Shown here one piece after another: positions 12,311-23,387 of a stretch of DNA of 64,000 bases. The position numbers and the translations under genes are program-made. The stretch is taken from the NCBI GenBank assembly GCA_951217055.1, contig OX578276.1, positions 136,405,787-136,469,786 of the forward strand, read 5' to 3'. Every line of letters begins with the position of its first letter. Positions within the stretch are counted from its first letter, which is position 1. A model generated the notes under the pieces. That model worked only from the letters and a program-made list of their open reading frames with translations, was not told the DNA's origin and made no database searches. The stretch is from Gerris lacustris. Its lineage: Eukaryota; Arthropoda; Insecta; Hemiptera; Gerridae.

Positions 12311-15300
12311 ACACTTTAGAACGAGCACAATGCTTCCGTTACCTTCGTTATGCTCGGAAGCAAATATGTAAAAATACTCGGGTTCAAAAAGGCAGTAATT
12401 GTTAGCTCGAGTGGTACAGAAACGTTCAACATAATACGTAAATGGACGCTTTCACAGCAATCAGAAAATATTTATTGTGATTGGAATTTTAGTTTACCAG
12501 TATGTAAAAATCCCACCCAAAATTTAATTTTCTATGATAATGTTGGAAAAGTCCGGCTCAGTATTTTATTGTTCCAATACGTCTATAATTGTTGAGTCGA
12601 ATTGCATTTTCTTATATTACTGCCGTAAAATTGGAACAAATGAAGGAACGTGTTACTTCTGTTTTAATGTTATGTTTCTGATTAAAAGTTTTGTTTTTTA
12701 ATCCTAAATTTTCCTTTGTCGTTTCACCACAAATTCCCTCTACTGTGTAAAAGAGTAAGAAAGGACTAAAACTACAAAATAACTTAGCTATTACTTTATT
12801 GCTAAGTTTGTTATCACGTACGCAAAGTCGGCAAACTTGTTTCAAATTTGATGAGGTAACTCTTGAGACTACAAATATACATTGTTATTGCAAGTTTAAT
12901 CTTCATCCCATTTTCGGAATATAACTTTCTACTTATGAGATATTTCAACTTGTTTAAGTTTGATAAAATTTCTAATGCAATCTAAGATTTAAGTTAGCAA
13001 AATAGACTCTAAATAGTGTTTTGAAGGCGACAACAGAAAATGCATATTTCATAAGCAACAATGTATAACATTGCTACGACTTATAATCTTATCAAACTTA
13101 GATTGAAGTTTCTTATTGTTGATAACCTATTTTCTTACAAAATACCTGATTTATTATGGCACAATGACGTTACGAGAAATAAATTATATAAATAATTATA
13201 AGTTAACTGATAAAAGAATTTTCTAAAGGAATAAAATTTAATTTATCAGCAATCTGCTATTATGATCACTCAAAAGTGTCATCCGGTTAATGAGGACTAC
13301 CTCATTAAATGATGATAGTCACTTACTAATTAAATATTAAATAGGCCTTTATAGACATTCTAAAACAAATATTGCCCATAGACATTACAAACCGTCTAGA
13401 CAATATAGAACTTATAGCTCGAATAGCCTTTATACACTCACAGACCTTTATTTCTTTATGTTCTATAAAATAATTCATAGATTGTTAACAAAATGACAGC
13501 TAGTTCAACTGTAGGGTCTGAAGGCAAATCCAAGGACCCTTATAATTTTCCTGCGCGTGTCTGTCTGTCCGTCTGCCGCCTGCACTCAAGGCTACACCTT
13601 TAGTCCGATCACTTTGAAATTTGACATACATGTGTATAGTAACTACCCACTCATTTAAGAAATGTAGTGACTTAAAAAAAAATTAATAAGGGTAACAATT
13701 TTTTTTTTGGAGACCGTGTATCATATGATAGGGTACGTCGAGCTGATTACTAAAATATTCAATTTTTTGGTTATAAGCTTTGATAGGGCGAGCGTTGGCG
13801 AGTTTGAAGTTGGTGTGAAAAGTGCTCCCCCCCCCCCCTCCTCTATCTCACTTATGTAAAGTGCAAAAAAATCTGGAGAAATTCCTGAACATTCTTCGAA
13901 CAAAAGTAAAGATACAAAAGGGAGTAGTCCAGTGAATACCCTTTCTTGGTGTGAGGATTACCTAGAAGATTACAAATTAAATAAACAAATAATAATAATA
14001 AAAGGAGATAGAGGTGAAATATGATAGCAATTAATGTAATAAATAAACTAAATAATTTAATATATACTTCAATAATTATATAAATGAGATATACTCGTAG
14101 AAGATAATATGATAGTTGCATATGTTATGTGTATATTTAATAAGTACCACTTTTTGGAAATTTCGATTTTGCTCTTTTCGATGTATATTTATATATGTTT
14201 AAAGGCCGGTTCACTGGCAAAAAATACTTTATAAGGAGTTTTTTATGTGTTTTGAGAATACCAGGCCCATAGGATAGTTCAAAGTAGGCTTTTTAGCATT
14301 TTAAAAAGCACCATCAATAGGTTACTTAAGCAATACAGTATTGCCTACGGACCCTCATAAGGTCTAACGTCTATAAGAGCTATATGGTATTTAAGGGCTA
14401 TTGGGTTAATAAGGAGTACACGGGCTTTAAGGCCTATTACGATCATAATGTGTCTAAGGCCTAAGGTCTATCTAGATAAATTTCATAATGAACGGAATAT
14501 AAATTATCACAAAATTTCCTTAAGCCAAACCCTTACAACTTGTTTCGTCTAAAAACTAAAGCAAACATAGAGGTCTAAAATATTATATATCTTAAAACTA
14601 AAATTATTATTATTAAACGGAAAATATGTATTTACTTTCATTTTCTAAGAAAACCGGATGAATTTTTATAATAACCAGTACTCGATTCAGTGAAAATGAG
14701 AGTGGGATTTTGGTGCACTCAATAATTGCGGACGCTATAAGAGCTTAAAGTTAAAATTAAAAAAAAAATCTTTAGCTATATCTAAGAGAGTTGTAACCGC
14801 TGGTACAATCCGTATTTTAATACTTACCGTTTAGCTGCAATAAGCCTTCGAATCCACTTAAGTTAAGACCACCATTTTTATAGTGTGACAATATAAAAAA
14901 ATACAGATTTCCCCGTAAAGCTTCAAGTGTGACAAATTTCAAGTATATAGCTATTCCAGAACTGGGTTAGAATTTGTATTTGTCAGGGAATCAGTCAGCT
15001 TCGCACAGAGTTGCACATATAATTAGATTCTAAACACAAACTAATTTGTGTGATAATAGATCTAACGCTTCATTTGCACTAACATATTAGATCTGGCCCA
15101 AGCTATTTTTAAAACCTTAAGAGGTAGCTGGAGCTGGTAAATATTATTTATACCAACAAGGTAATGCTTTTACTTGGGAGACAGTTTATTTGACTCCACT
15201 ACATGGTAAAGTTACCACAACTGTATATTCACAACATTGCTATATTGTTGCAGTTGAGTCCTATAATATAAGACTTTATAAGCTCTAATTAACTTTTATG

Positions 15301-15587
15301 GGAGAAACGTGAATATTAATACTAATATTAAACAATATTATAGGAAAGAATCTATAAAATAATATTATTGATTTTCCTTGTGAGAATGTTATGAACTAGT
15401 TCTAGTCAAATATTTATTCCTCTTAATGTATGAGATTATCAATAATTCAAAGCTATCGAGTATGTGCTGTAAATATACAAGTGGATTGATTAGATTATTG
15501 AGTAGCAGAATAAGACATATTTATAAATTAAATATTGAAGGTTGTTTATTCTTACAGTCCTGTATTTTACTGGTAATAATACATTAC
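12311..15587. other. non-coding stretch with scattered repeat debris
   Basis: Around 13550-13640 there is a CTGTCTGTCCGTCTG block followed by CCGATCACTTTGAAATTTG. It resembles the GACGGACAGACGGAC block of the 7.4-kb element and is probably repeat debris. A C tract of 13 lies near 13829. Minus-strand frames in 13721-14121 are hydrophobic or low-complexity and show no family motif. Confidence 0.45.
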
Positions 15588-15730
15588 GCGACGAGTGCAG
15601 AAAGTAGCATTTTGCATGCGAGTGTGGAGTTTGCACCCGAGCGTGAGCGAGGGTAGCAAAACCTCACGAGCAATGCAAAATGCCGTTTTCGCACGAGTTG
15701 CCTACCGTACTTTATCTACGATTATTAGAT
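15588..15730. repeat. imperfect CpG-containing inverted repeat
   Basis: GCATTTTGCATGCGAG near the left is echoed in inverted form by GCAATGCAAAATGCCG on the right. CGACGAGTGC on the left is mirrored by CGCACGAGTTG on the right. The right edge TTTATCTACGATTATT reappears inverted as ACAATCGTAGATAAA at about 16626, so this may be one end of a larger old element of about 0.9 kb. Confidence 0.45.
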
Positions 15731-15775
15731 TTAAATAATAAATACAGAAAAAATCGGTCCGAGACAACTCAGACA

Positions 15776-16252
15776 AACTTTCTCATATACGAGTTCATAA
15801 TTACTTAGCCAAGTGTTTTCCATAAAGATAACTTCTCCAGAGCTAGTTTCTCCGGAACTAGATTTTTCCCGGGAAAACGGCTTATATCGATAGATTCGTA
15901 TTTAAATGGACTACATTTTAGAATTTTTTAATCAAAATCGTCTTTTTCGAGAAATAATTTTTTTCCACGTTTTTCAGAGCTGTCGGGGGTCAGCGCCCTC
16001 ACATTTGGAGCTAAAATTCATTTCTCGATTTCACCTCGGGGTATGAATTTTCTGAACGTGTATACCAAATTTCGTCAAAATCGGCCCAGTAGTATAGCCT
16101 CCAGGCGTCTGCACAGACAGACAAACGACAGACAGACATTTTGTAGAAATCACTTTTTTGGACTCTGGGGTTCTCAAAACATGCAAATCCATCAAAATCT
16201 CAAAATCGAATTTTCTCGCCATCACAATACTTTCACTTTATATGAGAAAGTA
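15776..16252. mobile_element. TIR element, about 480 bp (repeat family B)
   Basis: The left end AACTTTCTCATATA (15776-15789) is inverted at the right end, TATATGAGAAAGT (16239-16251). The interior holds GACAGACAAACGACAGACAG and CCATCAAAATCTCAAAATCG but no transposase. A fragment lies at about 9620-9745. The end of another copy lies in opposite orientation at 60778-60884. The 84-residue frame at 16043-16297 covers the element and looks non-coding. Confidence 0.65.
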
Positions 16253-16496
16253 AAAAATAAACTTCCTGTATGCAAGTTCGTATTTCTCTTTGGATAAAGA
16301 TGACATTAATTCATTAGTTGTATTTTGTGCCGAATTAATTATTTCGGGAGGCGTATTATTCTCCTCATATTCGTCATAATCATTTAAATCACTCATTGAT
16401 TTTCACAAAAAAACTCGATATAAACAGTTACTTTTATTAAACAAACAGCACTTAGTTTGTTAAATGTAAATAAACTCGCTAATCGTGCGTAAAGGT

Positions 16497-16548
16497 GAAG
16501 AATTCTTCTTTTTTACCACCCTAGGGCGGTAAAAAAGAGTAATTCTTC
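16497..16548. repeat. 52-bp imperfect palindrome centred on CCTAGG
   Basis: The half GAAGAATTCTTCTTTTTTAC is mirrored by GTAAAAAAGAGTAATTCTTC, with 23 of 26 arm positions matching around the central CCTAGG. Its role is unknown. Confidence 0.8.
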
Positions 16549-16929
16549 AGAATTATGAATACAAGTACGTAAAGAATCACTTTCTACGTATCTATAAACA
16601 CAGATACAATGTTAATATTTCGTAACAATCGTAGATAAAAAGTATTTTAACCATTAAACTGAAAGACTTTACGTTTAAAATTTACAGACAGATTAAAAAT
16701 TAAAACATATTCTTAAAAAACTACCAGGCCAGGGAATTTTTGACAAAAATCTATATTGACCTTTCTATTTGTTTTGAAATTATATTTTTGGAATATTTTC
16801 TTTCTATTTAATTTAATGATTCAATTAAATTTACTTAATGAACATGAATTTACCCTTTATATTTTTTAATCAACATGATTATCATATTTATAACAACATT
16901 GTAATAAATATGATTTTTACCCTCAATGT

Positions 16930-18090
16930 ATAATTTGTATGTTGAGCATTTATGGCGTAATTTAATCGGTAAAATTAGTCTTTTACCAGTTTTTAGTAAA
17001 TCTTGGAAAGACTTATCCTTCGCAGAATTTATCCTATCCTTGAATCCAAAAATATTCTTTCTAATCATCTATTTGGGTTTGGAGAAGAACACTCTACTAT
17101 TGAACAATGTCACCGTGTTGTTGACGGCATCTAATTCACCCTTGAGAATAAGCATAATAAGTAGCATAAGTATGTCTCAGTCCTTTCTGGAAGAAATTGA
17201 GGCTTTCGATCGAGTTTGGCACCAGGGACTTCTGTGGAAACTCAAGGAAATCCTACACCCAACCTATTACCTCATCCTTCGCTCCTATCTTAATGACAGG
17301 AATTTTGTAGTTCCACAAGGTTCCTGTCACTCCGATTCCTTTACTATTCTAGCAGGTCTACCTCAAGGCAGCATTCTGGGTCCATTCTTATATTCTATTT
17401 ATACAGCTGACATTCCAGAACATCCTTCCACATCCATTTCCTCTTTTGCGATGACAAAGCAGTCCTTTTTGTAAATCCAGATCCTAACATTGCCTCCGAT
17501 TTTCTTCAAGAACATCTTCAATCTATTGAGAACTGGTCCAAAAAATGGCGAATTAAATTCAATAGAGAAAAAACTGTACATGTTACGTTCACTCTGCGAA
17601 GTGCTACTTGTCCTCCAGTCTATTTGTATCATCGCCAACTTACAATTTTGAATCATGTGCGGTACTTAGGACTTCATTTCGACCGAAGACTCACCTGGAC
17701 TCTGGAACTTACATACAAGACTAAAACGAACAACAAGACTTTACTCAGACTATTGGACAACAGATCTAATTTATCTCTAACGAACAAACTAACTGTCTAT
17801 AATCTAATTATAAAACCTATTTGGGCATACGGAACTGTAGGGATCGACCGAACCCTCGAATTCTTACAAGATCCAATCCATGCAATCCTTAATCCTACGA
17901 AAAATATTTAATGCTCCCTCCTACGTGGCCAACCGTATAATACAGAACGACCTAAATGTTCCCTACGTCCATTTCCTATAGGATCCTCTCGTTTCAAGTC
18001 CTTCCACGCCAAGCTCATCCATCATCCTAATCCTCTGGTGCAGAACTTAATCCTCTCCTCATATTATTCCTGGTGATCCGGGGCGACGCC
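16930..18090 (+). pseudogene. Jockey-type LINE reverse transcriptase relic, second copy
   Basis: Readable RT blocks occur in order. ISLLPVFSKSWKDL (about 16980) is an early fingers motif. FDRVWHQGLLWKL (about 17205) is motif A with its aspartate. LPQGSILGPFLYSIYTADI (about 17355) follows. The YADD box at about 17440 is damaged and frameshifted. YLGLHFDRRLTW (about 17660) and YNLIIKPIWAYG (about 17800) complete the thumb. Stops and frameshifts occur between blocks and the coding part fades near 18060, followed by a possible 3' untranslated region. It shares the family of the relic at 10441-11420 but keeps more of the RT. There is no endonuclease, so it is 5'-truncated and inactive. Confidence 0.85.
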
Positions 18091-18419
18091 TAAAGAGAAA
18101 ATGGCTAATATTGGAAAAGAGACTAATGCTTTTGAAATCAAAATAATTGGAGTACCACCACTAGGTGGGATCTCCGACTCTGAGTTGTAACTATGCTGTA
18201 ATTACCTTAAGTGAGATAAGCTGCTTGATATAATTAATTTTTATAGTTGTGGCTAAATAATAAATAGTGTAGAAATATCGATGTGGAGAAATAAATGTGA
18301 AAAACTAGCGCTAAATTTAGGAATAAATAGTATGCATTTTATTTTTCGTATGAACAATGTCCATCAATTATGCTTCCGAGTTTAGCGAAGATAGCAGAAG
18401 TAATTCGATCGTTCTGAAA
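18091..18419. other. probable LINE 3' flank, non-coding
   Basis: No open frame of interest. This may include the 3' untranslated region of the preceding LINE, but no poly(A) or simple-repeat tail marks the end. Confidence 0.4.
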
Positions 18420-18935
18420 AACAAAAATTTGTTACGCTTTGGAATTAAAAAACTCCAAGAGAGAAACTCGGTTCAGAAATCAGGTAACAATTTTGGCTCC
18501 GTGTCTGTCTACCGTTCAAATTTTGTGAACACACCAACACATTATCTTAAAAACTACTTATCCGATTTTAATGAAATTAGGATTTTAGGTAATAATTTGC
18601 CCATTTTTTGCCCACATGCATTCTTTTACACTAATATCTTAAAAAGTACTCATGTAAATTGTAAGAAATTGGGATGGTTTGTCCAAAGCAGCCCATTGAG
18701 AGCCCATGATAATTTTAACTCTCTGCCCCTTAATATTTTGCTAAATTGGTGTTTTTATTCATGTAAAAAACCAAAACAAGTTTTCAGATTTGTTAAATTT
18801 GACTATTTTGGGTTGTTTTTACAACCTTCATTTTTTTGCTTAACATTATTCAATTATATGCGAAAGGATGCGAGGAAGCTATGTATCAACCGCGCTAATT
18901 CTTAGACAATTTGAAATTAATAGTAAATCTGCCAG
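18420..18935. repeat. dispersed repeat family A, longest copy
   Basis: AACATTATCTTAAAAACTAC-type and TATCCGATTTTAATGAAATT blocks here align in reverse orientation with 61930-62030. GGTTTGTCCAAAGCAGCC aligns with 61048-61070 in direct orientation. GATGCGAGGAAGCTATGT recurs near 61870 and 63575. The 182-residue frame at 18357-18905 lies in this repeat and shows no protein-family motif, so I treat it as non-coding. Confidence 0.6.
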
Positions 18936-19104
18936 TTTTAATACAAATTTATCCTTAATTTATCCTAATAGTATCACTTTTCTCGATATTAAAGATCAAA
19001 TATTCAATACAACTGGGACAATAACAATAAAAGTACAGGAAGTGGCAGTAAATCCTTTTTTTTAGGTATTTCATAAAACGTGTGAAAACGTTTTTCCTAC
19101 TATA

Positions 19105-19212
19105 GGTTTGTTCCAACCACACTTCAAACTGGTTTGGAACTGTCCGCGTTTTTTTCTAATGCACATGCGTCGTACAGTTTGAAACTAGTTTGAGGTGTGG
19201 TAGGAACAAACC
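19105..19212. mobile_element. 108-bp MITE, GGTTTGTTCC termini
   Basis: GGTTTGTTCCAACCACACTT at the left is inverted at the right as GGTGTGGTAGGAACAAACC. TA flanks both ends, as expected for a Tc1/mariner-type target site, although other readings of the boundary are possible. The same termini bound the 406-bp element at 22774-23179, so both belong to one family with different interiors. This copy sits in the 3' flank of the I-type LINE. Confidence 0.8.
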
Positions 19213-19503
19213 TAATATTGCAACAATCACAATAACATAAAATACCATGATAACAGGAATCACAATATAGAACGTATCATATGTTGTCAAAGTACGTCTA
19301 AGTCTAAGACTTTACGTCTAAGTCTTTTAGAAATTCAAATAGTTTTGTAACATTGTCTTGGTTGTCACCTAGAATGTCTGTCAGTGTTGTAGAGAGGTCA
19401 AATTGTTCTCTTGTTTGGTCTAGTCTAAAGCAATCAGTCACCAAGTGTCTAATCGAAAGTACATCGTCACAGTATTGACTCCTAGGGGGAATTTTGGGCA
19501 CTA
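19213..19503 (-). pseudogene. I-type LINE ORF2 C-terminal fragment and 3' flank
   Basis: The minus-strand frame 19501-19304 reads a C-terminal piece typical of I- and Jockey-type ORF2 proteins. PPRSQYCDD is followed by the cysteine/histidine module VLSIRHLVTDC, then a leucine-rich tail ending at a stop near 19304. It is oriented like the LINE body at 23388-28250, which ends abruptly in the same protein region (HSYLP, about 23500). The simplest reading is that the copia element between them split one LINE. The sequence from about 19300 down to the small MITE would then be LINE 3' untranslated region. Confidence 0.65.
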
Positions 19504-20072
19504 ATTTACTTTGTTAACCACCCAAATTTATTTATTTATTTTTATTTATTATTCAATTTAAGTGAACTTTTTTTTGTTCAATATGTATTGGATTAAAGAT
19601 TACTTTACCTTACTAGATAGTTAGACTTACAGATATTGTCATTTTTATTTACAGAAGTGTGATATTCTAATGGAATTTAAGGCAGAGATTATAAGCAGTA
19701 TTAAAGATACTTAATTTAACACAGAATAACATAACATACAAGAAACGCTTTTATAAAGCCAACTGAAAGAGTTTGACATTCTTTCAAAAACAATTGATGG
19801 CGAAATAAAATTTCCCCAACACTCCCCCTTTCGACATCAGGGGTAGTAACGTCAGTGAGTCCAAGTCTGGTCCTGAATTCAGAGAGCTTCGCGCCTGCGA
19901 TGGACATGGTTATGTATGTCCGCTTCCATTTCATCAGTTAGTCGATAAGCTATTTTAATGAGACCATTCTTCACCGTACTCCACGAATGAAATGCTCTTT
20001 AATAATGATGTGCTTTGACTTCGAGGTAACTATTGGATTAACAGCCAGCTTCTGTGCAGCTTCATTATCATT

Positions 20073-20273
20073 TTAGATTATGATCTTATCATGTGGCTGG
20101 TTGAGATCATTCGTCAACCGTTTATGAATAGCTTCTTTTGCCGCTTCTGTAAGACACATGTATTCCGCTTCGGCGGTAGATAGAGCCACTGTCCGTTGTT
20201 TCCTTGACTCCCAACTCACAGGTCCTCCGGCAAGCATAAAAATGTAGACTGTGTAGGATTTGCGGTCCACCAA
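20073..20273 (-). pseudogene. copia RNase H fragment
   Basis: The frame contains GGPVSWESRKQRTVALSTAE and EAEYMCLTEAAKEA, the hallmark C-terminal RNase H block of Ty1/copia polyproteins. It is separated from the RT part by a stop just above 20280 (GLADAD stop). Downstream the signal continues in degenerate form as NPIVTSKSKHI and HFIR-type words to about 19960. Confidence 0.85.
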
Positions 20274-20282
20274 GCAAGCACC

Positions 20283-20942
20283 CTAGTCCGCATCAGCTAG
20301 TCCATAAACCTGTTTTCCCGATTTCTTGTAGGTCAGGGCTAAATTATTGGTACCCTTAATATACCTAAGAACTCTTTTTGCCGCCTGAACATAAACGTTA
20401 CTGTAGCTGTTGTTAAACGGACTAAGATAGCTTACAGCATACGCTTTGTCAGGTCGGGTAGCGACGGCCAAGTACATAAGAGATCCGATTAGGCTTTGGT
20501 ATGGAAAATCGCTCTTCTGATCTTCTGGTTTAGCCTTTTCAAGTTTCAGACCAATTTCCACGGGTGTTGTGGCCGATTTACAGTTTTCCATATTATATTT
20601 TTTCAGAATTTCATCAATGTATTTCTTTTGATTGGCTGAAATAATTTTTTTCTTCTTATCTTTCGACAATTTTACACCCAGGCAATAATTTAATTCTCCA
20701 AGATCACGCATATAAAATTTTTCCATTAATTGAAGTTTTGTTTCTATGATCGCGCTTTCGGTTTTAGACACCACGATCAAATCGTCAACGTATACGGAAA
20801 TGATAACTGTCTCTCCCCCTATCTACTCTACACGTATCTTCGATTTTCCCGTTCAAGTAAGCGGTTGTAACGTCGAGTTGGATAAATTTTAAGTCATTTT
20901 CAGCAGCAAGTCCAAGTAAAAATCTAATTGAACTTAATTTTG
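20283..20942 (-). pseudogene. copia reverse transcriptase, catalytic part
   Basis: The end of motif A (QLDVTTAYLNG) and the YVDD active-site box (about 20790) are readable. They are followed by GELNYCLGVKL, the primer-grip region typical of Ty1/copia, and SLIGSLMYLAVATRPD. A frameshift lies between motif A and YVDD. The catalytic residues remain but the reading frame is broken. Confidence 0.85.
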
Positions 20943-22136
20943 CTACAGGAGCATAAGTTTCGGTATAATCAACGAGTCTAGCTTTTTTCCTTTCGAGGGT
21001 TCCATCAGCGTGATATTTGTTTTAAGGATCATGCGATAGCTAATGACGTTTTTTTCAGGTGTACTATTTATTATTTCCCAAGTTCCATTCTTGACATGAG
21101 ATCTGATTTCGTCTTTTATAGCTTCTTTCCAATCACGATGGTCGACATCTGACTCATCATGTTCATCTCCTAGATATGACATGTCGTAGTCTTTTGTCCA
21201 TGCTAGAGGTTTAATTTCTCTTTTGGGACGATCAATTTCATTAATATCTGTCTGTGGAATACCTTGGTCATTATTCCGACCTTGATCCCTTTGATTGTTA
21301 TCATTATTTTGATCATCATCATAATTTCCATCGTCATCACCTTCTTCATCTTCTGATTTTTCTTGATCTTCATTCGATTCATTACTATCAGACTCTGTTG
21401 ACTCGTCGTTTGATCTTCTGATCGTAATTGGAACCATATCATCATCTATTTCATTTTCATCTCCTTTAGCTATTGGATTTACATTTTTAGTTAACTTTTT
21501 ATTTGGTAACCAATTTTCATTTTCTTTATTTGGATAGCAGTGATCTATTTTATTTATTATCTTTACATATCTGCTTATCACAATTCTTCTGAGTCTTGGA
21601 ATCCATATTCTGAATGCTTTCGTTGTATCAGAGTATCCCATGAAAATTCCTGTTTCTGTTTTGGACTCAGGCTTACTTTTCTTTGGACCCTTCTTCAGTA
21701 CAAAGGTTTTATTACCAAATATATGGAGATGTCGAACTGATGGGTTGTATCCGGCCCATTTTTCATACGGAATTTTATCACATTCATTTGAGCAATATTC
21801 TGTACCGTTATCTGTTTGAATATATTTTATCTTCTTATTTAATGTATTTTCTACATCTGATTTGTATTCTGTAAATTTTTCCAGAACTTTATTTTTATGA
21901 TTTAAGAAATATATTTTACAGTATCGGGACGCGTCATCGATAAAGGTTACGAAATACCGCGCACCACCGGGCGACTGCGTTGGGAACGGACCCCACACAT
22001 TAGAATGAATTATTTCAAGTAATTCTGTTGACTTGGGTTTTTCGTTTATGGGAAACGGTAATCTGAACATTTTTCCTTTTTTACAGGTTTCACATTCTCC
22101 TACTTTCAATGCGGGGTTGAAATTAAGCCCCCTCAA
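20943..22136 (-). pseudogene. copia integrase and start of reverse transcriptase
   Basis: This 397-codon open stretch starts with the GAG-pre-integrase cysteine pair (CETCKKGK). It continues with the integrase core: IHSNVWGPF in place of the usual first-aspartate motif, and QTDNGTEY with the second aspartate. The residues that should carry the third catalytic acid are deleted, because YCSNECDKIPYEKWAGYNP joins two distant parts. A highly acidic linker (21200-21450) precedes the RT start, DWKEAIKDEIRSHVKNGTW. A frameshift near 21000 takes the RT into another frame (TYAPVAKLSSIRF, QLDVTTAYLNG). Confidence 0.85.
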
Positions 22137-22430
22137 TAGTTGATGTTTTTGTGCCTCCTTTAGATCGGCTTCATTCAGATGTCCAGCTTTTTATGCCATA
22201 CAATTATTTCATCATCTGACGCTTTAGCTTTGTAAGTCGAATGCTGTTCATCTTGATCTACCATATAAGTCCGTTCGAAGTTTTGTAAGCTATAAGTACT
22301 GCTTGTTTTTGTATATTTTTAATTGTCGCTTTGTTTTTAGAACGGTACATCCTTTGTCTGTGGCTTTGCTAACTGATATGAAATTCGTACTGAGATTTGG
22401 AACAAAAAGTGTTTCTGACAAATTTATCGT

Positions 22431-22773
22431 TTATTCTGAGTTACATCCATTGTGGTTGTTTAGTTTTACATTTATTTTTATGTTTCCAGAACCTTCAATT
22501 TTTGCTGAACTATCCTCAGATGCCAATTTTAATTTGCCGGTTTTCTTTGAAAAATTGTCGAATTTTTCTTGGGTTGCACACATATGTGATGTGCAGCCCC
22601 ATATGTGGGTTATATGTGATGTGCAGCCCCTATCCAGGCACCACGATTCTTTATTTGTGTTCTTAATGCTGGAAAAGCTTTCTTCGATTTTTAGCGTTTG
22701 TTTACAGTTTTTATTCTGGCATTGACATTGAGTATTTTTAAATTTTGGTTTACCGAATTTTTGTTTATTATTA
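22431..22773 (-). pseudogene. copia gag/protease fragment downstream of the MITE
   Basis: The frame resumes after the MITE with a lysine/asparagine-rich gag C-terminus and a cysteine stretch (CQCQNKNCKQ) where a zinc knuckle would lie. The protease region WCLDRGCTSHIT follows. In copia-type proteases the catalytic motif is D-S-G; here it reads D-R-G. The segment GCTSHITHIWGCTSHMCAT contains a local duplication (GCTSHI / GCTSHM), caused by a tandem repeat of about 31 bp at 22577-22630. Both lesions should abolish protease function. Confidence 0.8.
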
Positions 22774-23179
22774 GGTTTGTTCCAACCAAGCATTGTACCG
22801 TCCGCGGGATCGTCACGGGCCTGCGCAATAGATTAATGCCATTCCAAGCCGACTTGTGACAGTGTTTCGTATCGTCCACGAAACTGTTCCAACCGGGGCA
22901 GGGATCGTTTGCGAACCGTTCACTGTACGGTCCCAACGATCCTCTGACAATACCATGTACTGGTTTGTACGACATGCGCAGTTATGTCAATAGTCACAAA
23001 TATCAACAGGAAGGTTCCCTAACTGTTAGGTTTCCTTGGATGTTTTTAATACAGTGTGAATTATAGTCCTAAACCCGTTCCAACCTGACATGATTTTACT
23101 ACAGTACAATGTTAGCGCATGCGTATAAAACCTCTACGGTAAAAACAGGACGGTACAAACAGGGGGGTTGGAACAAACC
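22774..23179. mobile_element. 406-bp MITE inserted in copia gag
   Basis: The ends GGTTTGTTCCAACC and GGTTGGAACAAACC are exact inverted copies, flanked by TA on each side within a wider TTATTA/TATTAT context. The interior is relatively GC-rich and contains further CCGTNC and GTTCCAACC words in both orientations, but no transposase frame. Outside the element the copia gag frame is interrupted cleanly, with asparagine-rich gag on both sides. It therefore inserted after the copia. Confidence 0.85.
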
Positions 23180-23387
23180 TATTATTTTCAAACATGTTTT
23201 TGGTTTGATTGTCAATTTTGTTTGAATTAAATTTACTCGATTTATTTTTCCAATATTTATTTTTTCCAATAAACGCCTCCTGACTTGACGTCGACGGATT
23301 ATTTTTATTGATGGCAAAATAAAATTTCCCCAACATATTCCTTTGTCCCAAAGGAATATTTGAACATTCTCCAGTTAATATTGTCAA
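23180..23387 (-). pseudogene. copia gag N-terminal remnant joined to an LTR start
   Basis: Minus-strand translation gives KNNPSTSSQEAFIGKNKYWK and an asparagine-rich gag tail up to the MITE. Directly upstream the sequence is TGTTGGGGAAATTTTATTT, the same start seen at the 3' LTR near 19825. The rest of the 5' LTR, the leader and the gag front appear to have been deleted, fusing LTR start and gag. Confidence 0.65.

Larger units (their letters stand above)
19504..23345 (-). mobile_element. degenerate Ty1/copia retrotransposon
   Basis: Reading on the minus strand from 23345, there is an LTR-start-like piece (TGTTGGGGAAATTTTATTT) joined directly to gag-like sequence. Protease, integrase, reverse transcriptase and RNase H follow in the Ty1/copia order. 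A purine tract GAAAGGGGGAG and the same TGTTGGGG start then mark the 3' LTR at about 19825. Most of the 5' LTR and leader are missing. Stops, frameshifts, an internal deletion in integrase and a MITE insertion at 22774-23179 show it is dead. The outer end of the 3' LTR and a target duplication could not be fixed, so the lower boundary is approximate. The element lies inside an I-type LINE in the same orientation. Confidence 0.85.

Noticed and set aside
18357..18905. 182-residue plus-strand open frame
   Set aside because: It lies in a dispersed non-coding repeat with diverged copies elsewhere and has no protein-family motif.
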